The notes under the pieces: model-generated
The model's input: only the letters and a program-made list of their open reading frames with translations
The model's database searches: none
Told to the model about the DNA's origin: nothing
Translations under genes and position numbers: made by a program
Part shown: piece by piece, positions 23,951-37,800 of the stretch
How positions within the stretch are numbered: position 1 is the stretch's first letter
Layout: the number at the start of each line of letters is the position of its first letter
Assembly: GCA_002633025.1 (NCBI GenBank)
Contig: NMRB01000010.1
Location: 68,788 to 132,787, forward strand
Direction: 5' to 3'
DNA from: Notospermus geniculatus
Lineage: Eukaryota; Nemertea; Pilidiophora; Heteronemertea; Lineidae
Length of the DNA stretch: 64,000 nucleotides

Positions 23951-26900
23951 GCCTTTACATCGAGTACCAAAGAGAACATTGGTGACATTAAACCCAATAA
24001 AACTGATAAAATAGAACCCCCACAAATCCTCAGATAATACTATATACAATGTTGGTCTTTTGTTTCTGCAAGAAAGTTTATTTGAAAGTGGATGCCAGGA
24101 GTATATCATTTACAGGAATGCTGTTAGAGGAATTTACACCGCAGAAATAATGATGATAACCAGTGTTGAATTTGATGCAAAAAAAGAAACTGTCGTTTTG
24201 ATTTTCCCATGATATGATGGGCATTGAGTTGAGTTGAAATTGCCATGATAATATCAAAGGTATTTCATTTCAAAATTCCTTTTTTTACTTATAGTATAGA
24301 CTATGTGCAGTGATTGAAACAGAAAATATTCCAAAGAATTAGTTGACTGACCTTTAAGAATGAGGGAGTGAAAAATCTCTGTATGGACAAATTGCCCATG
24401 TTTTATAAGAAAAGGTAGACATCAATATTATTTTCTGACTGATGATGACCTGCCATGAAATCGAAGCATAAAGCTGTGATAAATGAGTTTTAACCCTTTT
24501 TAAGTTCAAGTTTTTAAAGTCGTGCCTGAGCTTTCCTCAGAAATAGGAGCAATTAGTTTCTAAAACAGATGTGGGTGCTGCTAACTTAGTCAACATTTTG
24601 AATGGAGTCGTAACTATGATCGTGACACTTCAAAATTTGCCCTTCGCAATCCTTTTTGCTAAAAAAAACATAAAAAAATAAATATTCCTTGTTGCCTTTC
24701 TACAGAAAAAAAGTTTTTCCTGACACTTTCTTTTAATCAAGAAAATGAAATGAGTGAAGAGTCATCCATACACCGTCTCTTCCCGCAAATAGTCAGCCTC
24801 TGGCTGCAATAAAATGCTGAAAAACAAAGCCCAACGAAAGTGTGGAGAGTCAAGAGGTCTGCTTACATAGCATGAAATATTTCCTCCAAGACCTGTTTTT
24901 ATTTTGAGTTTTAATTTGATGCTGAATTGCCCACATGCACAAAACAAGGCAAACAAAACATACACTCATTTCGAGAAAATTGCAGCACGGATGAAACTTG
25001 ACAAATGAAATAGGGGACTCATGTAGATGGTCTATCTGTATATGTTGCATCATTATTGGCATTTTATTTGAGTAAGGAGCAAAGACCAGGCTCCGAATGT
25101 TGAAAATTGTTTGGTCAAAAGTTCCATACATGAAGAATAACACATCCACACTTAGCAATGTCATTACTGTAATGTTTATTATTGCATATATAAAACACAC
25201 TTTTAATTAAAGAACTCTAATTAGTCGGCCTTTTCATCTCTGGTCATTGAACTACATGTACACAATTTTGCCACTTCAGTGTGAATATTTTTGTAGTGGC
25301 TTACTCCACTGCCAAGAAGTAAGTTTGGACACAGTTTGTGTTTAGAAGTATGGATGTAGAAGCAAAGGATTTGCTTTAGTTCTGCAAATGTTTTACGATC
25401 AGGCTGAGACCAATTTTCCATTTTTTTTCCACTTGGGTATAATTTCTGACTCACATACTATGAAAAATTCCGACTGCCCAGGGGCCCTCAGACTGATATT
25501 CTACACAATAGGACAGCAAACATGTCCTTGAGTCAGAGATGCAGACATCACGTCCAATGTCATTGCCCCATTATTCAACCAGAGACAACTGCAAAAACAA
25601 TTTATTTCAATTCGAGGTCAAGAACTTTCTTCTGTTTCGACTGAAGGACAGCATCTGCAGACAAGGCAGACAGGTCACATGGACTGAACAATTAAACTCG
25701 TCAATCCTTTTGTACAATCATTATTGTCCAACTAAAATGTTATGCGACATTCTTTGGTCAAAGTGTCCTATGATAAACAGGAATAAGTACATGTATTGTA
25801 CAATTTACAAACATAGGTATTAAGTTTTGAATTGGTACTCGAGTTATTTGCTAAAATGTTGCTGAACATATCAATGTTATCAGTGCGATTCAAGAATAGT
25901 ATATTTCTTTTGTGAATACTCGTGCTATCTACCGGATAGTCCTACCATTTAAGATGGTCGCGAAGTACACTGTATAGAAATGGCTGCAAAGGACAGGGAG
26001 GGCAGTAAAGAAGGCTAACATGTCTGACCTTTTCATGAATCTATAGGAAAAGGTGTCTGATTTCCATCTGCGATCTTGATATTCTTGCCAATTTCCTTCA
26101 ACACTTTGCACAAACAAGATAATCACCATCTAAAAGACAATGTGTCAGTTGTGACTAGGCATGCCTCATTGCTACCAGGGTGGCGTTCGCTGTAAATCTA
26201 CGTAACAAAGCTAGTTACGCAAGCATGGGGACAGGTTAATCGGACTGGAAGGGAAAGAATGAGCCGCATTTACACATTAACAATCATTCATGAATGAAAT
26301 TCTACATCTGAGATGTGAATGAATGATTGAGGGCAGGGGTGACATTGCTTCAGGCTACTCAACATGTGCTGCACCACATTAAGCTTGCATTACTGATGAT
26401 ATAAATGCCATCCTAACATCAGCGAAATCTTAATATTGTGTTATTTCACAAGTCATTTGTTGCATAACTTACAAGTAATGACCTGATTATGCGCACAGAC
26501 AAACCTACTTAGTTTGCCTTGTTTTTTATTTCTTGCAAATGAAACAACCAATAAGTTCTTTCTTTGTCTAGCGATAGGTGCATTTATAAATATTTGCAAC
26601 GTATTGTAACACCTAAATAAAGATATATAAAATAAATAAATAAATAAAATAAATAAATAATATTTGCAACGTATTGTAACACCTCAATAAAGATATATCT
26701 CGTTTGTGTGATTTTCAATCAATTAGTCATGGCGAACTGAAGGTCAAATAATATATCACAATTTCCAATAATTTAAAAAAATCTTTATTTAGCCAGTAGT
26801 GATTCTCCAAAGCACAGACTCCGATTTAGATTCTGAACCTCTAATGATGCAGATCACATACTCGATGATTATTTTAAAATGAATTCACTTCAGAAATCAA

Positions 26901-28624
26901 ATGCTGCAATTTTCCAAACATTTTTGAATTAAAAATATATTGATGGCTTTTTCGTTGCATCAATAAAATATTGGAGGCTTGTAGCAACCACCCTTATCCT
27001 AACTCAGTCTACTGTGACATGGTTGTGCAATCGACTATGTTTATTAAACGTCTGGACAGAATTTGAAATGAGGCTACACTTGCCATGGATTTGATCTGGT
27101 GAGGGTTTTAATTTGCGTGAGTTTGCATTCAGTCGGTAAGTTAAATGCCAACTGCTGTTGCTCTTAGACAGTAACAGAACCAGAATAATCTCCTCTGAGG
27201 TGGCTCGTTTTGTAACAAAAAGATTTCAAAACTGGCACGAGTGTGGACAAAGAACACTGGCCTACCCAACGGCATCGTGAAAAAGACTGAATAAGCCGTG
27301 CGCCTAGCCCGCTGCATGAAATGGAAACCGACAGTAGAATGAATGAAAATTATAAAACATGGTTTACTCATGCAGGATGATGGGGTATGCATGGATTATA
27401 CCTCGAAGATAAATGAGCAGGCTGTGTCAAGTACGGTGAGGATGGACGCCATATTCTGAAAGCCCAATTTTGCTGCCTGGTGAACACGACACTTGGTCTC
27501 TAGTTACATAATGGTTAGTCCATCGGTTCATCTTCCTGGTGTAGCACAGGATTATTCTGTGAAAATCGAACATTGATCCTTGCTAATTAAACTTGATACA
27601 CAGTGTTATTAAGTTTTAAATGACTGACATTTGAAAGCAACCATCTCGGCCAGTTGTGCTATAATAATCTTTATAATTGCCACTGTTATTTTTCATCACC
27701 TGGGGTGAATGAGAAGCAATATGTTGTATCTAACAAGAAAGATCTGTGACAACCAGATTTCATGATAACCTGATAAATTAGCCCTGGAAATGACACCTTT
27801 GTGTTTATGACTAAAAAACGTACCCGTTGACTTCAGAGATGGCAATTTACAGGTGTCAGATTGCATGGTGAGAAATTATGTCTTGTGATAACTATGAATC
27901 TTTCATACCACTCGGAAAGGTAGAAAGACAATATATAATGAGGAGTCAACAAAAATCTTATCAGTTGGAGGAGAAACTAGTTTTAGCGCATTTTTGTTTA
28001 TTTCCTTGCTATCCCAACATAACAAACCATGGGCCTTAAGACAGTATAGGCCTATCACTTGAAGAGAAATCTTTATAAATTTACTGCAAAATTGTAACGT
28101 CATCCATCTGAAAAGGCACTTGCGAAAACCAACCAGATTTCGATTGCAGCCAAGAAAGTATAAAATCAGGCAGCTCGAAAAGAACTTTAAAGAGTTAAAT
28201 AAGAAAGGATTAATTCTGCCAGTTTCTAATCCCCTGTCACATACACGGCGTGATGTTACACAATGGTCATGAAGACACATCCACCGGATACATGTTTTCT
28301 TTATAATACAGGTGTGTACTTGGCCAGAGAACAAATTGACGTGATAAGACGTGAAGGTTTCTTAAGACATGAAGTTATGAAAAGGCAAATTACGGTGACA
28401 TGAAATCTAAAGTGTTGATAATGATTATCTTTGCAGTAATTCTTATTCATTTTGAAGACTGTGACATTATGAATGGTAAACGCCACATTCAGGCTGGTGT
28501 GACAATGTTACCTGTCATGATTGCATTTTGTATTGAGTATCTGATTCTGTGTGGAGAACTTGGAAATTATGCTCAAAATCAAACTGATGAACCTATTTGG
28601 ATATCAGTTGCCATTTTCACTCAC
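23951..28624. other. Intron sequence, no gene seen
   Basis: AT-rich with scattered short frames. One AAAT microsatellite region is listed separately. No exon-like block with matching splice sites was recognised. Confidence 0.5.
26588..26700. repeat. Duplicated 40-bp block around an (AAAT)n microsatellite
   Basis: ATATTTGCAACGTATTGTAA followed by CACCT(A/C)AATAAAGATATAT occurs twice, separated by about 30 bases of AAATAAAT repeats. The pattern of a retroposon-like tail (AATAAAG plus AAAT repeats) suggests either a tail-to-tail insertion or slippage-mediated duplication. Confidence 0.75.
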
Positions 28625-28801
28625 CCTTATTTTATTGAATAGGAAATAGAAATAGAAACGGGTTTCTAAGGTGAAAGTCATCGCGTCCTTCTACCAGATT
28701 CGAACCCACGGACCCTCGCATAAGGCATCAATCGCCAGCACTAAGGGGCAGCACGCCTTAACCACTAGGCCAAATCCCCATCTAAATCGCCTTATTTTAT
28801 T
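28625..28801 (-). mobile_element. tRNA-derived SINE with 12-bp target-site duplication
   Basis: On the minus strand an A box TGGCCTAGTGG (28762-28772) and a B box GGTTCGAATCT (28696-28706) match RNA polymerase III promoter boxes of a Ser/Leu-type tRNA with a long variable region. The acceptor and T stems do not pair, so this is not a working tRNA. The body (about 153 bp) ends in a TTTCTATTTCTATTTCC tail. It is flanked by perfect CCTTATTTTATT repeats at 28625-28636 and 28790-28801. The element looks complete and short, inserted in the BCL11 intron in the same orientation as the gene. Confidence 0.9.
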
Positions 28802-31800
28802 CACATACTAGTATTTGAAAGTAGGGAGATATACGTCGGATCCTCAAAAAGTATGAGTCACCTTTTCTGTCCGTCATGAAAAGTCCTCTACTTTAGATCA
28901 ATATCATCAACTCAGGAATGAAGAAAAAAAGTTATTGAACTGAGATCATGAGCCAAGTTTTAAGTATCCGTACAGACAAGTGGTGTTTAATGCCCAGTTA
29001 CAAAAATATTACTCTGGCATAATTATCAGATAAGTGGGACAACATAAAAAGAACTAGATCATAAATTTTGATGCTAACGCAGAGCTATCGATTAAAAGTG
29101 CTGCATCCTGGCAGTTTCATTGAAGAAAAATCGGTAAAGTAAACAGTGAACTCAGTCCAAATACTCCTCCAGTCAGTCACCAACAAAATGAACGCTAGTG
29201 TACTGGCTGCCATCTTGGCAAACTACTCGCAAGAAAGCCCTGATCGTTGAGCAGTCACTTGATACAGCATAGTCATGCTCTTTATTGGTTTTGTAAAAGC
29301 CTGTCTTGGACATCCAGTCGAGTAAACGATGACCTGAATGGTGCCCCAAGATAGACGGATGATGCTTGAGAAACTTCCCCACACTTTTGCCATATCGAGG
29401 TAGCTCAGTATCTCAGCTATCTTATGATGTGCCGCCTCAATAATTTACAGAAGGCAAACAGCCATAGTAATTAAAGAAAAAATATAGTAAATTTTGTGGC
29501 TATTGCTGTCATTCATCAAAGGATTAGGGTCGAGATGAAATCGGGTGCCAGCGTGAGAAAACATGGCTATATTTGACTTTCTTACTTAAACATGCTACTT
29601 AAACTCCCTAAATATCAGCTATGTTGAATATGTTACATTTGACTTTTTTTCAAGGCAGGCGTGTTGCATTAGGCCTACATCAGCATTAGTCAAATTGAAA
29701 TTTCGCCTCTGTTGAAAGTATTTCTTTTGACTCGAGTTAACTCGGTACGTTCAATATCAAACAATGACACGTAGTTGACTTCCAACTGATCTGAAAATAA
29801 AAGACGACGAGCCTCAAACTTTATTTTCAAAATTTAATTCTAACAGGCTGCAAATTTAGAAAATACACCAGAAAGGTATTTTCTTTCAGATCAAACACCA
29901 TTGCATTAGAATGAAGTTTGTGATTACCTAAGTGCAAAGTGTACACAAGCCAGTGTCCATAATGAAATTCACTGTGGTCTCCATGGTGATTTGAATGCTA
30001 CATCTTTTAATTTTTTTTCATGCCAGCATTAATAGCTCATGTATTTGGCACGGCCAACGTGTAATAAGCGACATTCGTGTACAAAGGAACTGATTGCAGA
30101 TGTAATTTTAATAAGGTGAAGTGTGAAACAACGTGAAAATGTTTGTCCAGAACAAATAAAAGGTAAGTTGTAATAATGGTGAAGTGCTAAAATGTCCCTA
30201 CTTAAAAATTGTGATGGGTCCTTGTGTGAGAATAAGTCTTATGAAATCTACACCTCTCCCCAAAGGGAATGAACAAACCATTAGATTTGATTCTACCTTT
30301 CAACAAAGACCCTGCCTCCAGAGATTTTTATCAGTTACACATGTATTTTATATCTAGTGCTTTCAAATTGTTTTCCACCACCCTGGTCAGTCGAGCTGTA
30401 TTTACACTGTGGCTTGTATTTATACGACTCCGGTCAACTTGGATTGAAATACTAATGAGGCCTGAAGGCTCTTGGTGACAGTGAGCATTTGGCGAATAGC
30501 TTTGAAGTTGAAAATTGTGAGGGGACCTGAGAGGTTAGTCTAACACAAAATGTATAATTCATCCTTCGTTGACACATATGATACAACACTTCCAATAAAT
30601 GATGCAACCTATTATGGCAGAAAATAGTCTGTTTGTTTCAGTTTGATTGTTTTCATTCCCAAGGTGTTCAAAATTGTCCTTAGAGCAATACCAAAGAAAC
30701 CAAAGCCCTGACTTAGGGTACTTGAAAGAAAAGAGCTTGACTCACAACTTCTCATGATATCCCTAAAGGTATCTTAATAGTGACTGCTTTTGTGAAGTCT
30801 TTATGGTACAAAGCATGTGTTCATAAGCCAACTTAGCTGACGAACAGCTCCTAACGCTGAAATTTCACCAACAAAAGTGAATGAAATAGGTTGCTTCCAG
30901 CAGTCGGATCTTTATCTCAGGTAGCGTTAGGTAAAAATCCTGTGAATGTCACAGCAGTACGGCCATAATTATCTGTAAGAAAAGTCATGGGCAATTTTAA
31001 ATTTGTGAAAGTCTTTTTAAAATGTCGACCACAATTTCATTCTGCTGTACATGACATTATTTAATCCTACACAAAATGGCATGGGGTGGAAATGGTTGTC
31101 ATGGAGACGGTACGAGCATCTTTGCTCGACACCAAATGAAATGAAGGTCGTCATGTGCAGCATCTTACAAGATGACGTATTTTTCTGTGTTCCATGTCTG
31201 GAAAATACTCTCAGTATCTGTTCAAAAATCAAATACAAATACTCTCAGTATCTGTTTATAGAAAAAAATCCTGTCGTCAGTTGGGATCCTCTATAGTATG
31301 TTACCCTACCTTGTAAGTGTCACCTGAGGTGTGGGATGAGTATATTTTCTGTAGGATGCAAGCAACAGAACAACATAAAATGACAGAACAGCATGCAAAT
31401 GTGAAAAAGATCCGAAAAAACCTTCATTTGCTGCCTCTTCCAAAGTGAGGAAGCCAATTCCGGCCGGTGGTATCAGCATGACCTCCCTTGTACTAACGAC
31501 ACACCGATATGCCTTCCAACAGGGTCCTGTTTCACAGACCGTACAACCAGATATGAAGTAAAGGACCGTGGTGAATAAAAATAATAAATAGCCATCTAAG
31601 GTTTAACAAGCAACACACATATCTGACATTAGAGGATGAAGGGCTCGTGTTATTGAAATGACAATATGTCCCACCTCTACAATGGTGAAGGCTTGAACCA
31701 ATCATGTTGCACCTTTTTATTTGAGCAAGCATACCAGTGTAATAAATTATTTTATTTATATTGCATTGTCATATTATGGGAGGTCTAATTCACTGAGGTA

Positions 31801-34800
31801 GCCTTAAAAATATTCTCAACCCTGCGATACTGATACCAGCACCAATATCAGACATTTAGAACCCTCAGCTAACCTAACACACCCATTCGGCATGAACATG
31901 ATGAAGGGGATTCTCTGACCGAATATAATCCCAGAAGACCAGACCGTGATTACTAGGAACAGATTAGACCAAGCCAAATGAAGCAACCAAGATGTGGATG
32001 AAGGTTGGGGAGCTTTCCTCCTGCAAAACGACTGGCTGATTGGAAAGAAGTCATTTCTTCGTGATTAGACTAAGACATCATTTCAGTGACAGTGTCAATT
32101 TGCTATTTCGTGCTGGATTGTCAAGGGGAAATAAGTGGACGAATGACTGCAGTAACAGATGGTGTGATGTAATGGCTGACCAAGGCAGTAGTGTAGATCA
32201 GGATTGTTGCTAGATCTACCACAAGCCTTTGATGAAGACAGTTGCACCCTGCCCCCATCGCTGCTGAAGGCTATATGGCACTATATTGTCTCATTTCAAA
32301 TTGACTCAAGAAAAATCTGGGTAAACTCACCACCCAAGTGAAGAAAATTTCCAACCGGCAGTCTTCCACAACATCAATCGCACTCTGCACAAAATCAATC
32401 CATCAACCTTAAAAATCTAAAAACCAGTCGACCAATCCCGATAATATTGACTTACCCACAGACTCAATTTTTTAACTCAAGGCTTTCATCAAAAATATTC
32501 ATTGACTCAATATCGTACAGTATCAACTACCATCAGAATTCTAACCTTAATAATTCAGAAATTCAATTTTTCGGATATTTCTCAACATGTCATCGGTCGT
32601 TCAATGCTTCACATTTCCCATTAAATTCTTGAGAAAATGACAGTTGATGCTGTTCTGTTACATTGTGCATTCTTAGGCTAGTATAAATTCTTTACCTCAG
32701 GCAACTGGCATATCACAAAAATGATTTGTGCTTTTTTATTCGCTTCAAACTGAAATATATGAAGTACTTGAATGCTTTCTTTGTAAAACTTTTAATTACA
32801 GCCATGTATTTTTCATTTGGCTTTTAGCTTTTGCAAAATTTCTACTTTAGGCAAGGCTTATGAGAACGGTTGCGACAACTCATTACCACTTGGAGCAGTG
32901 TTAAAAGGTAAATATTCTGTCCAGAGAAAAGAAGAAACAAACATAACTTGACTTCTTATACAAAAAGAAGAAAAGATAATAAAAAGAATTGTATCGCTTG
33001 AAGTTGGTATATTTAAATGTACCACTGCTGTCCACCATCAATAAAGGAATTTGAATTCTGCATGAAATATTTCCAATTGTTGTAGTGTTTTGTAATTATT
33101 TGGAACAATCAAACGGATCCTCTTTCTCCTATATCTATTGAATTGATTCTCCTTGTGTTCATTTCATATGTTTATTGATTAGTGTTACACCCCACAATAA
33201 TCTATAATGATGGTTACTTATGAATGATGAATGTATCACGATCGAGATCTTACCACTGCCGCCAAGCTAAATCATATCCATGGTTGATGGATGCTGAATC
33301 ACAATACACATTGTATAAATTTCATTTGTGAAGGAAAAAAGTCAAAAATGTGCTATCAGTATTTACCTATATTCTGTCAGAATACCTTTAATTGTTCTAT
33401 CAACTATAACCTTTATGATCAAATATAAAACTCTATACCAGTCGTGTTAGAAGTGGGTACTAGAATCACATGTCTGTTCTCCCGACATTGCAATGCACTT
33501 AAGTTCCTTCTCAATTCAGCAGGTGTCAGCACATAGGCTAGCCTGTCCAGAATTAAGTTGCACTGCAGTGGTTGGTGCTTCGCTGAGTTAGAACTTATAA
33601 AAGTTTCAGTGATTTTGGAGTGATTTGCAAAATGCCGCAAGGTGATGTGAAATTCTGTGCAAAAATGCCAAAGAGGTTGCCAGGTTTGAATTATTTACAA
33701 CTTGGGAAATGGAGTAGTCATAAATAATTGAAAAGATGCATGAACAAAAATGAGGCATTTTCAAGCAAGCCACTGATATGGCCCATGAGGAATTTATAAC
33801 ATATTTGTTCAAACTTGATGAGGATGAACTGTGAAAAATGAAAAGTTAGAATCCAATTCTAATAAGCCTGCAGCAGATGAAAACGTAAGCCAGAATTTGC
33901 ATTCAAGGCAGTGGAGAATCCCCAGAATGTATATCATGAAAACCTGCGATGTAATGACCTGCTGACACTGCTCCTGCCACTAGCCATCTATTAGCATAAT
34001 GTAATACATTACCTAACGCCAGCGTTCAAATTAATTTTTTACAATGGCGCACTTGAGACTTCAATATGCAAATTAGTTTCAATTTACAAAAGACCCACGT
34101 GTCGTAACAATGGCGCAAGGCTCAGAAGTGACCATCATTGTGAAGAACGTGTCTTTGTCCTTGCACATTATGCATGCAATGCGTAATCTACTACCCCAGT
34201 TGCCGCACAGCTATCAGCCTGCCATACATTCGATTGGTAGCTGCTAGCGTAAAAAAGTGTCATAGCCATTACAGATGCAATTTAAATTGCAATGACCATT
34301 AGCCAAGGAATACGTAATGCAGGTCACACTGGCGGATGATTGCTGGTGCTAAATCATATCTGGCAATGAGGGAAGGAGGCTTGAAGAAAGAAATTTGCTG
34401 GAAAGAACTGAGATAAATAAATAACGTTGTTTGACTAGAATAGGATAGCTGTGTTGTAGAAGGCATGATGGAAGTGGATGTGTTTGTGGTACAACGGAGT
34501 GGATGTTTGGACATTTTCTGAGATGTCAGTTTTTCTGAGGAAATGTCTGATTCTGAAATGATGAAGATGGTGTTTCCCTTTGATGTAAGCATGTGGCTAA
34601 AGAAACTATTCAATGAATTTGTCTGTTGATATCTATGGGTAACATCTGCCACAGAGATCATGGTTCGAGCGCCCACAAAGGCAACAAACTAGGGACATGC
34701 TCACCAGTTATCATGAATTGTCCCCTTGCCGTGATTGCACAAAGGCTGCCATGTGACGTGAAATTGGTGCACAATGCTGGGATGAAGTCGTGACATAATG

Positions 34801-37800
34801 TTGACCCCCAGACTGTAACTTTGCAGGGTGACGAATTATAGGGTAGCTGGTTTAACAGGCAATGATAGATATGAAAACCATAGGAAGGTATGGTTAAAAA
34901 AGAAAATATTACCAAGATGAGAAAAAAATTTCGGATGTTATACACCTACAGCCCATTATCTGTATTGAGAAATTTAACTGCGTCAGTGAATTAAGAAAAC
35001 CAGTATTTTCTTGCAACTATCCTACATAAGTAACCAAACTGAGATATCTTCATGAAAAAAGTGAGAGGATGGACAGATAGACAGTATCCCTGGGCCTGAG
35101 TTGCATTGTTTGTTCCTACCGGTAACTCGAAAAGAGGGCTACATAAAAAAAATATTGAAATGTCGTAGCAAGGTGCTAGTTTCAAACGTTGGCTAAGAAA
35201 TCTTTGACTACAAAAACTTTTACCCTGACAATCCTAAGCTGTGCTCATTCAATCCAATTTGCCCTTTCAAAGACCGCCTTCCTCTAGGCCTTCTCTGACT
35301 CAGTAAGTCAGTTGTATTTTCCTGTTGCCAAGGGCTTTGGTGGCATATAACATAATCCTCACCACAAGAGCATGTGGCTTGTGCAGTGTGTCTTTCCTGA
35401 GGCTCAAGCCCAGCTGCCTTTTCTGTCAATGCAGGAAACTGTTTTTTTAAACCATCTCTCCTAAACCTTCCACATATTCTCAACAATCATTCTTTCTGAA
35501 GGAAATTCTGAACTTCAAAGAAAGAGAATAACATGTACAAATGATTATATAATACCGTATCTATCACACAATTTAATGACGGAAGTCTAGCTTTGGCACA
35601 TGAATCAATGGGTTTCTTGCTGAAATTGCTTTAGAGTGGAGTGAAATATAATTTACAAATACCCAAGTAAAACGTTCTTAATATTAATTCGATAAGTTAA
35701 TATGAAATTCCCAAAGAGTTGAGACTCATCAGGCTGTTTTGCAAAGCTTATCTGCCCCAGAGTGACACTTAGCTCAACCAGCGACATAGGTTCTCAAATT
35801 TTGTTAGCTGCTGACTTAATGGAACCAACAAATTTATGACAAGCATTTCCAATTTTCTAATGTGTTAAAGGTCTTCCGATAACCATACCAAGGCTATTAA
35901 TTCCAGGCGTATCATTAAAAACAATCACAATTTTTCTACAAATTATGCAAATACGAATTAACGAAAAGTTCCAGAGCAATGTGGGAGTTGGATTGATAAC
36001 TGTATCTGACCCCAAATCCCATAAGTTGGAGCATCTTTTTATGATAAAATTTAATTGGCTTTGGATCTGGCAACTGGGCAGTTGGGGAAATGGAAGGCGT
36101 AATTGAAAGGAGATGATAAGACCACCAATGCTCCCAGTTATATCACATATAAATACACTGCAAGTAACTGATTAACCCTTAGAGACAATATAGTTGCATG
36201 TATGGTGCCGATATCTATGGGCTATAGAAGTGAATGCAAAATCAGATTTTTTTTTATTTCATATGCGTTGAGATCTCTGTACAATAGTCAGATGAGATAG
36301 ATTTGAGCCATTCCGGGAGTGTACCCTTAGCTTTTGCTGACACAATTATGCAAGTACATCAAATAAAGTACCCAAGTCAGTAAAGTGAAAACAATACTTT
36401 TCAACATAGATGAAGAACCTCTTCACAATTTAACATATAATCAATGGCCAGCTTTCAGTTTCTTGAGGTATGATGTATGGCTTGACGTGGGTATTGTATG
36501 AGAAGCCACAGGTAGTAGAAATAGGATAATGAGACCATGGCACAATCCTGACCATTAATATTCTGGCTAGAATGAAGCGGACAATGTCTTTCATAAAGGA
36601 GCTGTACACCAACGTCTCCTGCTGAGGGAAGGAAGCACATTGAGAACCTTGTGATTCAGTCCAATTCTGCGGTTAATTAAATGGGTTTCAAACCAAATTA
36701 AAAATCACTCTGATATAGTTTTGTACATGGACATGTTATACAGCTGCAGTTCTGCTGAAAGGAAATTGGAATTGAAACTTGACACTACAGTTGAATTGCA
36801 GATGCTCAGCTAGAAAGGCTAGTGGAGCCACTGTGCCAGTGGTCAAACTTGCTTTTGAGTCGGCGGTGAATTTTTTTTCTGGTTTGAGCAAAAAACTACA
36901 ATAAAATATTGCTAAATTTTGTTTGGGATGGTTGCTTGATACACGAAATATCGCGTAATGCTACATTGTAGTTTAAGATAAATATGAAATGAAAATAGCA
37001 GACTAGTACAACTGAATAAAATATTAACAGTTTCTGGCCTTTCTAAATCTAAAATCATGTAAAATGAACCCTGCTCTAATTTGTTGCCTAGCAATGCGAT
37101 GATTTAAAATGCCAGGAGTACTTGCTCAGTAAACAAGTAATGTCCAAATAGCTACTGATAAATAATTAACTACAAAAGTGAATATCTTGGTTGTTTTTGC
37201 AAAATAGTTCTGTCCAACAACAGTTAGTGAAGAAGAGCCCTCGGGCTGAGCGGAGCTTTTGAGTTCATACTGGGGAAAATCACTTGGAACATCAGAATAC
37301 AATAGAGATAGGTAAATGTCATATTTTCTCCAATAAAGAAACTCAAACACTGATAGATAAAGCCAATGCGACAAGAGTGAACTAAAAGTTCCCTTTGCTC
37401 AAGGCATTATGGGCTGTTTAATTGTATTTCACCTCTCGATTATATTCCAGTATAAAGCTAAAGCAATTGCTTCAGAATATTTTTTTTGTACAGCCATTTT
37501 ACATCAGCAGACATGTATATGTTCACAAGACTTTTTTTATTCAACTATCTCTACAATACTGTGGCAGTGAAAAGGACGTCCGCCCATTCACATAGGCCTT
37601 TTAAATTTACCAAAGGTGATGTTAAACTGCATACCGAGATCTCCGTCAGGGATGCTGCAGACTTTGTAAATCTGCCAAAAGATCCATTAGATTTCATTCA
37701 GACAATTTATTTTCAGAAAGGTCAGGACTTCTTTTGCCAATTCAATTTCAGATTCATACTCAGTCTAAAATGTCTGGTCTACTGGACAACCCACTGAAGC

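Noticed and set aside
23407-24109. Protein-like frames sharing a peptide on both strands
   Set aside because: The shared peptide arises because the DNA is an inverted repeat read in opposite directions.
28637-28789. Functional tRNA-Ser/Leu gene
   Set aside because: A and B boxes are present, but the acceptor and T stems do not pair, and the unit is flanked by a target-site duplication with a simple-repeat tail, so it is a SINE.
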